64,000 bases of DNA. Source: JAOUEA01 sp963810945. GTDB taxonomy: Bacteria; Actinomycetota; UBA4738; HRBIN12. The stretch spans positions 62,001 through 126,000 of the forward strand of contig CAWEPI010000008.1 of assembly GCA_963810945.1 (NCBI GenBank), given 5' to 3'. The notes beneath the pieces are model-generated. The model saw nothing but the letters and a program-made list of their open reading frames with translations. It was not told where the DNA came from and did not search any database. Of the stretch, positions 31,124 through 39,486 are shown piece after piece; position 1 is the first letter of the stretch, and each line of letters begins with the position of its first letter. The position numbers and the translations under genes were made by a program.

Positions 31124-31150
31124 GCGCGGGCTTCCTCGTCAGACCCGCGC
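31124..31150. terminator. bidirectional hairpin between convergent genes
   Basis: GCGCGGG (31124-31130) pairs with CCCGCGC (31144-31150). It overlaps the end of the maturase gene and lies just after the GAP-family stop. Confidence 0.45.
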
Positions 31151-32575
31151 GGGCAGGTCGGCGCCGTGGCAACGCTTCCACTTCCGCCCGCTGCCGCACG
31201 TGCAGGGGTCGTTCCGCCCGCGACGCGCGTCCTCCCTGCCGTAGACCGCCATCACGTCGGCAGGCGCTTCGCCGGCGCGCAAGAGGTCGCACATCATCCG
31301 CATGGGCCGATCGATGTGGTGGAAGAACGCCTTGTAGCTGGGACACAGGTAGTGCTGTCCCTCCTCGCCGTAAGGCGAGATCGCGAACCGATCCTTGGGG
31401 CATCCCCCGTTGCAGGCGAAGCGCACGTCGCAGTCCAGGCAGAACCGGGTCAGCGTGTCGAACTTGTCCTGGCCGAACTTCTGCTGCTGGGGCGAGACGA
31501 TCAGCTCCAGCATGTGCTTGTCCTCGATGTTGCCGAGCAGGTAGTCGGGCTCAACGAAGTGGTCGCACGAATACAGGTCGCCGGTGTGCTCGATCGCGAG
31601 CTGCAGCCCGCACGTCTCCGCGTGCACGCACATCCCGCCAGGCTCCCCGTAGAAGTTCGCGAGGGCCGTGTCGAACATCTGGACGTATACGGTGCCGATG
31701 TCGTGGCGCACCCACTCCTCGAACACGTCGATCATGAACCGTCCGTACTGCTCGGGTCCGACCGAGCGGTGGGTGACGAGGTCGCCCTCCTGCTTGTAGA
31801 GGGGCCGGCCCTTCACGCCCTCGCCCCATCCCGCCTCGGCCACGGCGAAGGTCTCGGGGGTCGCGCGCTCGATGATCGGGATGAACTGGACGAAGGTGGC
31901 GCCCAACTCGTCGCGGAAGAACGTGTAGACCTCGCGGCCGTGATCGCCGTTCACCGCGTGGATCGTCGTGAGCACGTTCCAGTCGACCTCGTGGCGCTTG
32001 AGCACGTCGAGGCCCGCCATCACCCGGTCGAAGGTGGGCTTGCCGCCCTTGTCCACGCGATACGCGTCGTGCATCTCGGAGGGGCCGTCGATCGAGATGC
32101 CGACCAGGAAGCCGTGCTCCTTCAGGAAGGCGCCCCACTCGTCGTCGAGGAGCGTCCCGTTCGTCTGCATCGTGTTGAGGATCCGCTGGCCGGGCTTCGC
32201 GAATCGTCGCTCGAGCTCGACCGAGCGGCGGAAGAAGTCCAGGCCCATCATCGTGGGCTCCCCGCCCTGCCAGGCCACGACGACCTCGTGGTGATCGGGG
32301 TGGGCCTCCAGCAGCTGGCGGATGTAGCGCTCGTGGATCTCTTCGGCCATCCGGAAGCGGCTGCCGGGGTAGAGCATCTCCTTCGACAGGAAGAAGCAGT
32401 ACTCGCAGTCGAGGTTGCAGACCGCGCCTGTGGGCTTGGCCATCAGGTGGAACGCCAGCGGCGCCCCCGGCATCGTCAAGACGGGACCGGCGGACTCGGG
32501 ATCCGCCGCCGGGGTGATGTCCGTGCGCTCGACCATCCTGGCCAGTCTACGGGCGGTCTCGGCTCCCGGAGTCAC
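31139..32575 (-). CDS. anaerobic sulfatase-maturase-type radical SAM/SPASM protein with SEC-C tail
   Basis: 478 residues. The radical SAM cluster motif CNLDCEYC (Cys53, 57, 60) is preceded by HLMAKPTGAV and followed by WQGGEPTMMGLDFF, both specific to anSME. SPASM cysteines lie in MCVHAETCGL, LYSCDHFVEPDYLLGNI, CLDCDVRFACNGGCPKDR and YLCPSYK. The C-terminus adds a SEC-C zinc motif, GRNDPCTCGSGRKWKRCHG. It would oxidise the active-site Cys of the sulfatase at 24679-27037 to formylglycine. GTG 32575 has AGGAGG nine bases upstream but overlaps the Crp gene; ATG 32536 is the alternative. Confidence 0.9.
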   Translation of the reverse strand: MTPGAETARRLARMVERTDITPAADPESAGPVLTMPGAPLAFHLMAKPTGAVCNLDCEYCFFLSKEMLYPGSRFRMAEEIHERYIRQLLEAHPDHHEVVVAWQGGEPTMMGLDFFRRSVELERRFAKPGQRILNTMQTNGTLLDDEWGAFLKEHGFLVGISIDGPSEMHDAYRVDKGGKPTFDRVMAGLDVLKRHEVDWNVLTTIHAVNGDHGREVYTFFRDELGATFVQFIPIIERATPETFAVAEAGWGEGVKGRPLYKQEGDLVTHRSVGPEQYGRFMIDVFEEWVRHDIGTVYVQMFDTALANFYGEPGGMCVHAETCGLQLAIEHTGDLYSCDHFVEPDYLLGNIEDKHMLELIVSPQQQKFGQDKFDTLTRFCLDCDVRFACNGGCPKDRFAISPYGEEGQHYLCPSYKAFFHHIDRPMRMMCDLLRAGEAPADVMAVYGREDARRGRNDPCTCGSGRKWKRCHGADLPARV

Positions 32576-33311
32576 GGGTCCCGACCTCCTCGCTGAGCCT
32601 CATCGGATCGATGAGGACGATCCGGTCGCGAGAGGTCTCGATCAGGCCCTCGTCCCGCAGCTCGTGGAGGCTCCGGGTCACGACCTCCCGCACCGACCCG
32701 ATGGCGTCGGCAAGCTCCTGTTGGCTGGCGCGCACGACGAGACGCCGCTCGTCACCGAGGGAGGCAAGATCAAGCAGTTGGAGCACGAGACGCTCACGGA
32801 TCGGAAGGAAGGCCTGCTCGGAGAGATCTTCTAGCGCCTTGTACAGCTGTCGTGTCAACTCCTCCGCACACGCGCGGGCGACGCGTGGATCCGAAGCGAG
32901 CAACGAACGAAGCGTGTCGATCTGAAGGGCCACCACCGTCGCCGAGGTCATCGCTTGGATGCTCGTCGGTCCGGGCCCTCCGAGCACCAGGAGGAGGCCC
33001 GCCACATCGCCGTCCCGCAGGTAGCGCACCGTCACCTGCCGACCGTCGACGGACCTCAGGAACACCCGCAGGAGGCCGCTCATGACCACGATGACGCGAG
33101 GACTCTCACCGTCGCGGTAGATCAGCGCGCCCGCAGGGACGGAGATCCGGATCGCCCCGGCCAGGAGCCGTTCGGCCACGTCCTCCGGGAGGTCAGAGAG
33201 GAAGCCACCGCGCGCGCCTCCCTGAACGAGCTCTTCGAGCACGGTCTCCGACCGGGCCTGGATCGTCCCGATCGAGCCCTGGTCTTCCCCCTCCAGAGCC
33301 AGTGTAGGCAC
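32547..33311 (-). CDS. Crp/Fnr-family transcription regulator
   Basis: 254 residues. A cupin-like effector domain (ISVPAGALIYRDGESPRVIV, VRYLRDGDVAGLLLVLGG) is followed by a dimer helix and a winged HTH (RASQQELADAIGSVREVVTRSL). The pocket that holds Glu and Arg in cAMP receptors reads GLLLVLGGPGPTSIQA, lacking both, so cAMP is probably not the ligand. It has no N-terminal FNR-type Cys cluster. It is translationally linked to the maturase gene, hence perhaps its regulator. A GTGA-N6-TCAC box lies in its own promoter. Confidence 0.88.
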   Translation of the reverse strand: MPTLALEGEDQGSIGTIQARSETVLEELVQGGARGGFLSDLPEDVAERLLAGAIRISVPAGALIYRDGESPRVIVVMSGLLRVFLRSVDGRQVTVRYLRDGDVAGLLLVLGGPGPTSIQAMTSATVVALQIDTLRSLLASDPRVARACAEELTRQLYKALEDLSEQAFLPIRERLVLQLLDLASLGDERRLVVRASQQELADAIGSVREVVTRSLHELRDEGLIETSRDRIVLIDPMRLSEEVGTRDSGSRDRP

Positions 33312-33336
33312 GCTCCGTAGACCGGCGTTCGTCGTC

Positions 33337-33352
33337 GGTGACCCAGGTCACC
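33337..33352. promoter_or_regulatory. CRP/FNR-type binding site
   Basis: GGTGACC-CA-GGTCACC is a perfect 7-bp inverted repeat and equals the CRP-family consensus GTGA-N6-TCAC. It lies 26-41 bp upstream of the Crp/Fnr start and 81 bp upstream of the divergent small gene. Autoregulation, and control of both genes, is likely. Confidence 0.6.
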
Positions 33353-33432
33353 CTCGGATCGCATCCCGGTCACTGACTGGGTATGCGGGCCCTGCCAGCA
33401 TGAAGTTGGAGGGGAAGCGAAGGGGGTGCGTG

Positions 33433-33645
33433 ATGAAGCGGTTCGAATACCGAGTGGAGCAACTGCCGACCTACGAGCACTACGAGGTACACACCAAGGA
33501 GCTGCTCGAGCGGCTGACCGAGTTGGGCAACGAGGGATGGGAGGTCGCAAGCGTCGACCTCACATGGCACCCCTCCTACTCGCCTGCGGCACAGGCGCAC
33601 ACGCCGGTCCCCGTGCTGCTGAAGCGCGAGGTGGTCGCGGCCTGA
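33433..33645 (+). CDS. DUF4177-like small protein
   Basis: 70 residues from ATG 33433 with AGGGGG ten bases upstream. The pattern KRFEYRVEQLP...ELLERLTELGNEGWEVASVD matches the short DUF4177-type fold (a beta hairpin plus helix). An upstream ATG at 33400 would add 11 residues. The function is unknown. It is divergent from the Crp/Fnr gene and shares its operator region. Confidence 0.75.
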   Translation: MKRFEYRVEQLPTYEHYEVHTKELLERLTELGNEGWEVASVDLTWHPSYSPAAQAHTPVPVLLKREVVAA

Positions 33646-33664
33646 GACCGCGCGGATGGACGAG

Positions 33665-33688
33665 GGCGACCGTCGACCGACGGCCGCC
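33665..33688 (+). terminator. terminator hairpin after DUF4177-like gene
   Basis: GGCGACCGTC and GACGGCCGCC pair at 9 of 10 positions around GACC, 20 nt after the stop, followed by CTTCATCTC. Confidence 0.5.
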
Positions 33689-33771
33689 CTTCATCTCATG
33701 CGTCGTCCTCGCGTCATGAGGAACCTGCGAGGAACACCCCCTCCCAGGCAGGACGATCGGGCGCCGAGCCG

Positions 33772-33912
33772 TCAATCGAGCATCGCGCGCCACGCGTCGT
33801 CCGTCGGCCGATCGCTCACGGGCTGCGTGAACTCGTAGGACGCGTATGTGGCCTCCACCCCGAACTGGAACCCGCCGAGGTCTCTCTGCGCGGCCAGAAG
33901 GCCTCCGACCCA
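33772..33912 (-). pseudogene. short coding-like fragment, unknown
   Basis: Between a TGA (33913-33915) and a TGA (33772-33774) the minus strand encodes 46 codons of protein-like sequence, including LGGFQFGVEATYASYEFTQP then DDAWRAML at the end. There is no usable start codon near its beginning. It may be the tail of a lost or frameshifted gene, or a small gene whose start (ATG 33914 in another frame) is separated by an indel. The rest of 33646-33930 shows only the hairpin above. Confidence 0.3.
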
Positions 33913-33930
33913 TCACCGGGGGCCTGTCGT

Positions 33931-36088
33931 CTAGTCAAGCAACGCGGAGTACGCGCGTTGCGCGTCGGTAAGGCGCACCGAGAGCGTGGTCGCGAGCCAT
34001 CGATGGAGCGCGGCGGCGGTCTCGGGTTCCTCAGCCTCCAGACGCTCGATCGACGCACGGGTCAGCTCGAGGACCACGCTCGGCTCCTCGGCGATCACGT
34101 CCGCGGTCCGGGGAACCCCGGAGTACAGCGCCACCTCGCCCACCACGACCCCCGGTCTCACCGTGCTCAGGCGGAGCCGCTCCCCCTCGGGTGTCGTCAG
34201 CTCGACCCGCAATCGACCCGACTCCAGCACGAACAGGTCGTCTGGCGGATCGCCCTGGCGGATCAGCACGGTGCCCTCGGCGAGCGACCGGCGCTCGAGA
34301 TAGGCCTCGAGGTGGGGTGGCAGGCCGGCGACGCCGTCGCCCGTGCCGCGCGCGACCGCCGGTCGGGCCTCCGCGAGCAGGACGTCCTCGCACCGCTGCA
34401 GGCCGCGATCCAGGTCCGGCTCGAACCGCACGATCCCCTCGGTCGCGACCACGCCTCCGCGTCGCAGCTGGTGCTCCACCCGCTCGGCCGCTCCCGCGAG
34501 CACGACCTCGAACCCGCTCGCCTCCGCGAGCTGGACCACCTTGTGGAACGCCAGCACGCCCGACGAGTCGACGCCGGTGACGCGTTGGACGTCGAGCAGG
34601 AGGAAGCGGATCGGCCCGGCCTCCACGCGCTTACGGATCCGCTCCAGGAGTCCGCTCGCGGTCCCGAAGAACACGAACCCGCTCAGCCGGAGGATCTGGA
34701 CGCGGTCCACGAGATCGTGCAGCGCCGCGCGCTCGCCGGGCGGCCGGTCGACGTTGCTGCGGTAGGTCGTCCCGAAGGCCATCTCGTGCACGAGGTCGAT
34801 CCGTCCGTAGTTCACCGCGAAGAGCACCACCGAGAGGATCAGTCCGACCACGAGACCGGCCAGGAGGCTTCCCGTCGCGATCGTCAGCACGATCGCGAGC
34901 ACGATCAGGTACTCGCCCACGGGCAGCGACCGGCGCATGTCGAAGATCCACGAGACCAGGAACGACAGGCCGACGAACACGAGCACGCCACCCACGATCA
35001 TCCGCGGGACCAGCCCGACGACGCCGGCGCCGAAGATCACCGCCGCGAGCGGGACGAGCGCCGCCACCAGGCCGGCCCCTCGCCCGTCGACGGACATCTG
35101 CTCCGCGAGCGCGGTCAGGCTGAGCGCGTGGTACCCGGGGATCGCCCCGAGGAGCCCCGTCACGACGTTCACCAACCCCGCGTCGCGGAGCTCCCGGTTG
35201 GAATCGAGATCGGTGTGCAGCAGCAGCTCAACGCCGCCGACGTTGAACAGGCACGCCATCACGGCCACCAACACGGTGGTGGCGATGCCGGCGGCCTGGT
35301 CGAGGACCGCGGTCCAATCCGCACCGCCGAGCGCATGCAGGGTCCACGGTTGCCACAGCTGCGTCGAGGTGAACGGTCCCAGCAGCCACAGCCCGGTCCG
35401 AGCGTCCTGGATGGAGGACCCCGTGACGAGCATCCCGATCGCGAACAGCACGAGCCCGATCCCGAGGACGACCGGGATCACGAGTGAGCGCCGCACGACG
35501 CGGGTCGCGATCAGCAGGATCACGCCGAACGCGACGGCGGGGACCCAACGCACGAGCTCGAACGGGATCCACGAACTCCTTGATCGTGCCGATCTGCGGG
35601 GTCATGCCGGAGGCGACCCGGAGCCCGCCCTTGAAGAGCAGCCATCCCGTGCCCGCGAGGAAGCCACCCACGACCGGATACGGGATGAACCGCGCCAGGT
35701 TGCCCAAGCGGAAGGTCCCGAGCAGCAGGAAGGTCGCGGCCGTCAGCAAGGTCACGACCATCGTCGCGGCCACGACCGTGAGGAACGCCTGGTAGACGCC
35801 CCCGACCGCGTCCAGCGCCGCGCTCGCGGCCACGATGCCAAGGACGGCCGCCGCCGCGTCCTGCACGCTGCCTACGACGCCCCGCACGCCCCCCCTCCAG
35901 GCGAGGATCGCGAGCGTCAACGTCGCCGCGACGAGGTAGATGCCGATCCCGGCGGGCAGGTACTGCTCGATGTAGCCGCCGAACACGAGCGCGGCGAACG
36001 AGATCGCGAGCACCACCTCGACGATGCCGATCACCAAGCCGGCCGAGATGGTCGCCACCACCCTGCCGGCGCGCCGTTCCTCGGCCAC
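33931..36088 (-). CDS. SulP anion transporter fused to STAS and cyclic-nucleotide-binding domains, frameshifted
   Basis: About 718 residues. GTG 36088 is preceded by GAGGGGGAGG. The first ~10 helices follow the SulP pattern (FIPYPVVGGFLAGTGWLLFK). One base is gained at 35566-35571 (GGATCC context). The transporter then resumes: VRWVPAVAFGVILLIATRVV, GAIPGYHALSLTALAEQM. The STAS domain holds FLLLDVQRVTGVDSSGVLAF. The last ~130 residues form a cNMP-binding domain with VGEVALYSGVPRTADVIAEE, where the phosphate-cassette Glu and Arg are kept. It would import sulfate or another anion, possibly gated by cAMP/cGMP. Confidence 0.88.
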
Positions 36089-36290
36089 CCCTCCCCCTCC
36101 GCGGCAACCTATGCGGGCCTGCGAGAACCCTATGCGCCGCCGACGCGGTTCCGCCAGGGGGAACCTGCATCTCGGTCGTGGGGATGCACGTCGCGTCCTG
36201 CGCCAGGTGAACCCCGACGGGGTCCGGTCCGTACTACCGGGATCGGAGCTCCGGTTCGCAACCCCATCCACCCGTCGGAAGGAGTGACAC

Positions 36291-36689
36291 ATGGATACAT
36301 CCCCGCCGCTCACGCACGTCGCGCTCACGGTCCGCGACCTCGCGGTGAGCGTCCCCTGGTACGAGGCGCTCCTCGGTGCCGAGCCCGCGATCGACGAAGA
36401 CACCGTCGGCGACTTCCATCACACGGTGTACTTGGTCGGGAACGGCACGCTGCTCGGGCTGCACCAGCACCGGACGCCTGCGCCGGATGAACCGTTCAGC
36501 GAGTTCAGGGTCGGCCTCGATCACGTCGCCTTCGGCTGCGCGGATCGGGAGGAGCTCGAGAAGTGGGCGCTCAGGCTCGACGAGCTCGGCATCGAGCACG
36601 GCGCCATCGAGGATGCGCACTACGGCTCGGACGTGAGCTTCCGCGATCCCGACGGCATCGCGCTCGAGTTCTTCGCGCCCCCCGGCTGA
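36291..36689 (+). CDS. VOC/glyoxalase-family protein
   Basis: 132 residues, ATG 36291 with AAGGAG at 36279-36284. Two beta-alpha-beta-beta-beta modules are visible: THVALTVRDLAVSVPWYEAL and GLDHVAFGCADREELEKWAL, ending FRDPDGIALEFFAP with the conserved metal-ligand Glu. His in the first strand completes a typical metal site. It could be a lyase, dioxygenase or resistance protein; the substrate is unknown. Confidence 0.85.
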   Translation: MDTSPPLTHVALTVRDLAVSVPWYEALLGAEPAIDEDTVGDFHHTVYLVGNGTLLGLHQHRTPAPDEPFSEFRVGLDHVAFGCADREELEKWALRLDELGIEHGAIEDAHYGSDVSFRDPDGIALEFFAPPG

Positions 36690-36705
36690 GCCCCCGATCG
36701 GCTCG

Positions 36706-36745
36706 CGGTGCCGCGCTCGCTGTGCAGGCGGAGAGCGCGGCACCG
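36706..36745 (+). terminator. 13-bp perfect stem hairpin
   Basis: CGGTGCCGCGCTC and GAGCGCGGCACCG pair perfectly around a 14-nt loop, 17 nt after the VOC stop. There is no T-tract. Confidence 0.6.
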
Positions 36746-36789
36746 AGGGACGGGACCGCGACCTGAGGCGGCGTCGGTAAAGTGCGCCC

Positions 36790-37764
36790 ATGAGAGCCGC
36801 CGTTCGCACCAGGTACGGCCCGCCGGACGTGGTGCGGATCGCCGAGGTGGAAGCGCCGACGGTCACGGACCACGACGTGCTCGTCAAGGTGCACGTGGCG
36901 ACGGTGAATCGGACCGATTGCGGCTTCCGGGCGGCCGAGCCGTTCATCGTCCGGTTCTTCAGCGGACTGCTGCGGCCCAAGGCGCCGATCCTCGGGACCG
37001 AGTTCGCGGGCGTGGTCGAGGCGATCGGCAGGGACGTCACGGCCTTCGAGGTCGGCGACAGGGTGTTCGGGTTCAACGAGCGCCGGTTCGGCGCGCACGC
37101 CGAGTACCTGTCGATCCCCGAAGATGGTCCACTCACGACGATGCCGGCCGGCATGAGCTTCGAGGAGGCGGCGCCGAGCACCGAGGGCTCCCACTACGCC
37201 CTGGCGTGCATCACGAAGGCGCGGGTCCGCAGCGGTCAGCACGTGCTCGTGAACGGCGCGACCGGGGCGATCGGCTCGGCGGCGGTCCAGCTCCTGAAGG
37301 ACCTCGACGCCGTCGTGACCGCCGTCTGCGACACCGAGCACATCGAGCTGGTGCGAGGGCTGGGGGCCGACCGGGTCATCGACTACACGGCCGAGGACTT
37401 CACGAAGGACGCGCAGACCTACGACGTCGTCTTCGACGCGGTCGGCAGGAGCTCGTTCGGCCGGTGCATGCGCCTGTTGGATACTCGCGGGTTCTACCTG
37501 TCGACGGACCTCGGGCGGTTCTGTCAGAACCCGATCCTGGCGCTCATCACGCCGCTCCTCGGCGGGAAGAAGGCCATGATGCCCATCCCGCCCAGATACG
37601 ACCAGGCGAGGGTGCGGCGGTTCAAGGCGCTCCTCGAGTCCGGCGCCTTCAAGCCCGTCGTCGACCGACGGTATCCCCTGGATGAGATCGTCGAGGCCTA
37701 CCGCTTCGTCGAGTCGGGCCGCAAGATCGGCAACGTCGTGATCACCGTCGACCCCGAGAGCTGA
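36790..37764 (+). CDS. zinc-independent MDR-family NAD(P)H oxidoreductase
   Basis: 324 residues. The catalytic domain has FAGVVEAIGRDVTAFEVGDR and the cofactor domain has VLVNGATGAIGSAAVQLLKD, the quinone-oxidoreductase-type AxxGxxG fingerprint. There is no structural zinc Cys cluster. Typical of NADPH:quinone or enoyl reductases that accept small electrophiles. The substrate is unknown. It stands alone between two hairpins (36706-36745 and 37788-37807). Confidence 0.88.
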   Translation: MRAAVRTRYGPPDVVRIAEVEAPTVTDHDVLVKVHVATVNRTDCGFRAAEPFIVRFFSGLLRPKAPILGTEFAGVVEAIGRDVTAFEVGDRVFGFNERRFGAHAEYLSIPEDGPLTTMPAGMSFEEAAPSTEGSHYALACITKARVRSGQHVLVNGATGAIGSAAVQLLKDLDAVVTAVCDTEHIELVRGLGADRVIDYTAEDFTKDAQTYDVVFDAVGRSSFGRCMRLLDTRGFYLSTDLGRFCQNPILALITPLLGGKKAMMPIPPRYDQARVRRFKALLESGAFKPVVDRRYPLDEIVEAYRFVESGRKIGNVVITVDPES

Positions 37765-37787
37765 CGGCGCATCGGTCGATCGCGTCT

Positions 37788-37807
37788 CGGGCGATGCGCA
37801 TCGCCCG
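37788..37807. terminator. 20-bp perfect palindrome after MDR gene
   Basis: CGGGCGATGC abuts its exact complement GCATCGCCCG, 24 nt after the stop. It can fold with a tiny loop; a terminator or protein-binding site is possible. Confidence 0.45.
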
Positions 37808-37885
37808 GATGCTCAACCGGTTGCCACAGGAAGTGAGCTCCCGAGGCGGTCGAGCGACGGGCCACAGATGCCGATACACCTCGGT

Positions 37886-38962
37886 ATGCGGAAGATCGCG
37901 TGTTGCCTCGTCGTGGTCCTGTTCGGGGCCGGCGTCCTCACGGCCACGCCGGCCTTCGCGGCGTACGGCGCGATCGTGCAGCTGCCCGCGAGCACCGTGT
38001 ACTCCCCCTACGGGGGCCCCGCGACCGTGACCTTCACGTTCGACTCCGGGGACGCGAGCGCGATCTTCACGATCCGGATCCGCCGGCCGGGCCACGGCAC
38101 GATCAAGGAGAAGGACGTCCTGGTCGATCCCGAGACCGAGACGTCCCCGCACCCCGTCAACTTCTCGTGGGCCGACCTCTCGGTGGCCGCCCCCACCGAC
38201 TACGTGGTCGACGTCCGTCGACAGGACGGCGGATCGGTCATCACGAGCGAAACCTTCACGGTGCTGCCGAAGTTGGTCTCGGAGCTCTCGGCGACCCCGT
38301 CGCCGTTCTATCCGCTGGTCCAGGACGGGTACAAGGACCACTCCACGATCGGCTTCTCGCTGGCCGCGGACTCCGTCGACACCGTCGTGCACGTCTTCGA
38401 AGACGACGTCTACGGTCGATGCTGCGGCACGGAGATCCGGACCGAGGACCTCGGCTCGCTCGCGGCGGGCGCGCACACGTGGATCTGGGACGGGACGGCG
38501 GGCGACGCCTCGTCCGCTCCGAAGGGCACCTACTTCGCGCGGGTCGAGGCGACCGACACGGACGCGGTCTCCATGGTCTCCCAAGCGCAGAAGGTGGAGA
38601 TCACGAGGGGTCTGATCCGCAAGACGGCCACGAAGGAGAGGAACGGGAGCACCTACGCGCGCGTCGCCGACGAACAGGACACGCGGCGCGGGGGCGATTG
38701 CCTGGCGTCGCGCGACGCCTCGACGCACGAAGTCAAGATCCTGTGCGCCAACGCGGAGATCTCGGTCTACTGGCGATGGGGGCTGCGCCCCGGGGAACGG
38801 GTCGAGTCGGTGTCCTTCAAGATCGACGGCGGCTACTACGGGTGCCACCGGACCGTCGGCCACACGACCACATGGTCGTTCCTCCGCGTGCACGCACCGC
38901 CGACCTCGACGTGCGACGTGATCTCGGCCAAGATCACCTACAGCTATCCCGTCCAAGCCTGA
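37886..38962 (+). CDS. secreted protein with FlgD-like Ig fold
   Basis: 358 residues from ATG 37886; ATG 37868 would add six. The signal peptide (MRKIACCLVVVLFGAGVLTA) is cleaved near AFAA. The central part, ATPSPFYPLVQDGYKDHSTI to AAGAHTWIWDGTAGD and GTYFARVEATD, matches the FlgD-type Ig-like fold found in many surface proteins. The C-terminal ~120 residues contain six Cys, likely disulfide bonded. No enzyme motif. It is probably an extracellular or wall-associated structural protein. Confidence 0.75.
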   Translation: MRKIACCLVVVLFGAGVLTATPAFAAYGAIVQLPASTVYSPYGGPATVTFTFDSGDASAIFTIRIRRPGHGTIKEKDVLVDPETETSPHPVNFSWADLSVAAPTDYVVDVRRQDGGSVITSETFTVLPKLVSELSATPSPFYPLVQDGYKDHSTIGFSLAADSVDTVVHVFEDDVYGRCCGTEIRTEDLGSLAAGAHTWIWDGTAGDASSAPKGTYFARVEATDTDAVSMVSQAQKVEITRGLIRKTATKERNGSTYARVADEQDTRRGGDCLASRDASTHEVKILCANAEISVYWRWGLRPGERVESVSFKIDGGYYGCHRTVGHTTTWSFLRVHAPPTSTCDVISAKITYSYPVQA

Positions 38963-39018
38963 ACGACGTCTCGCCGCGGGACGAGCGGGTTCGGGTCACC
39001 CGGCGTCGGAGGATCCAC

Positions 39019-39375
39019 TCAGTCCCAGAACTCCTGGTAGCTGAAGATCGTGAGGATGACGATCATCGCGGCGCTGGCGAGCGCCGGGACGATCGCGGCG
39101 GGCCGGTGTCCTCTGAGCCAGCCGAGCACTCCTATGACGATCGCGGCGGCGAGCGGCGCCATCATCCAGACGTAGAGCGCCGCATAGATATAGCCGGGGA
39201 CAGCCACGCCGGCGCCGAAGTCCCCGCCGGCGCCCGCGGTGACCCAGAGCGCGATCCCCCCGCCAACGAGGTGCCACGGATACGACAGCAGGAACAGGAA
39301 CCAGGACCATCGGAGGGCCCGATCCCCGAAGGGTCGCGTGGCCTCAGGTCTCCGCTGCAGGGGCTGGTCGAGCAT
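39019..39375 (-). CDS. small four-helix membrane protein, unknown
   Basis: 118 residues from ATG 39375, which has GGGGAGGTGG upstream. The N-terminus is cytoplasmic and basic (LQRRPEATRPFGDRALRW), then four TM helices. I cannot assign a family; small integral proteins with this Trp-rich first helix are common in Actinobacteria. Confidence 0.65.
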   Translation of the reverse strand: MLDQPLQRRPEATRPFGDRALRWSWFLFLLSYPWHLVGGGIALWVTAGAGGDFGAGVAVPGYIYAALYVWMMAPLAAAIVIGVLGWLRGHRPAAIVPALASAAMIVILTIFSYQEFWD

Positions 39376-39486
39376 GCTCACCACCTCCCCGTCCACCTAC
39401 AGCGTAGACGTGAGACCGAGCACCCCACGTCGCCTCGCGGATCCTCCGGAAGGCAACGCCCGAACGCCGTCGAGCATCTGGAGCGA

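Noticed and set aside
32547..33311. cAMP receptor protein (Crp) proper
   Set aside because: The effector pocket lacks the conserved Glu and Arg, so it is called Crp/Fnr family only, despite the CRP-like DNA site upstream.
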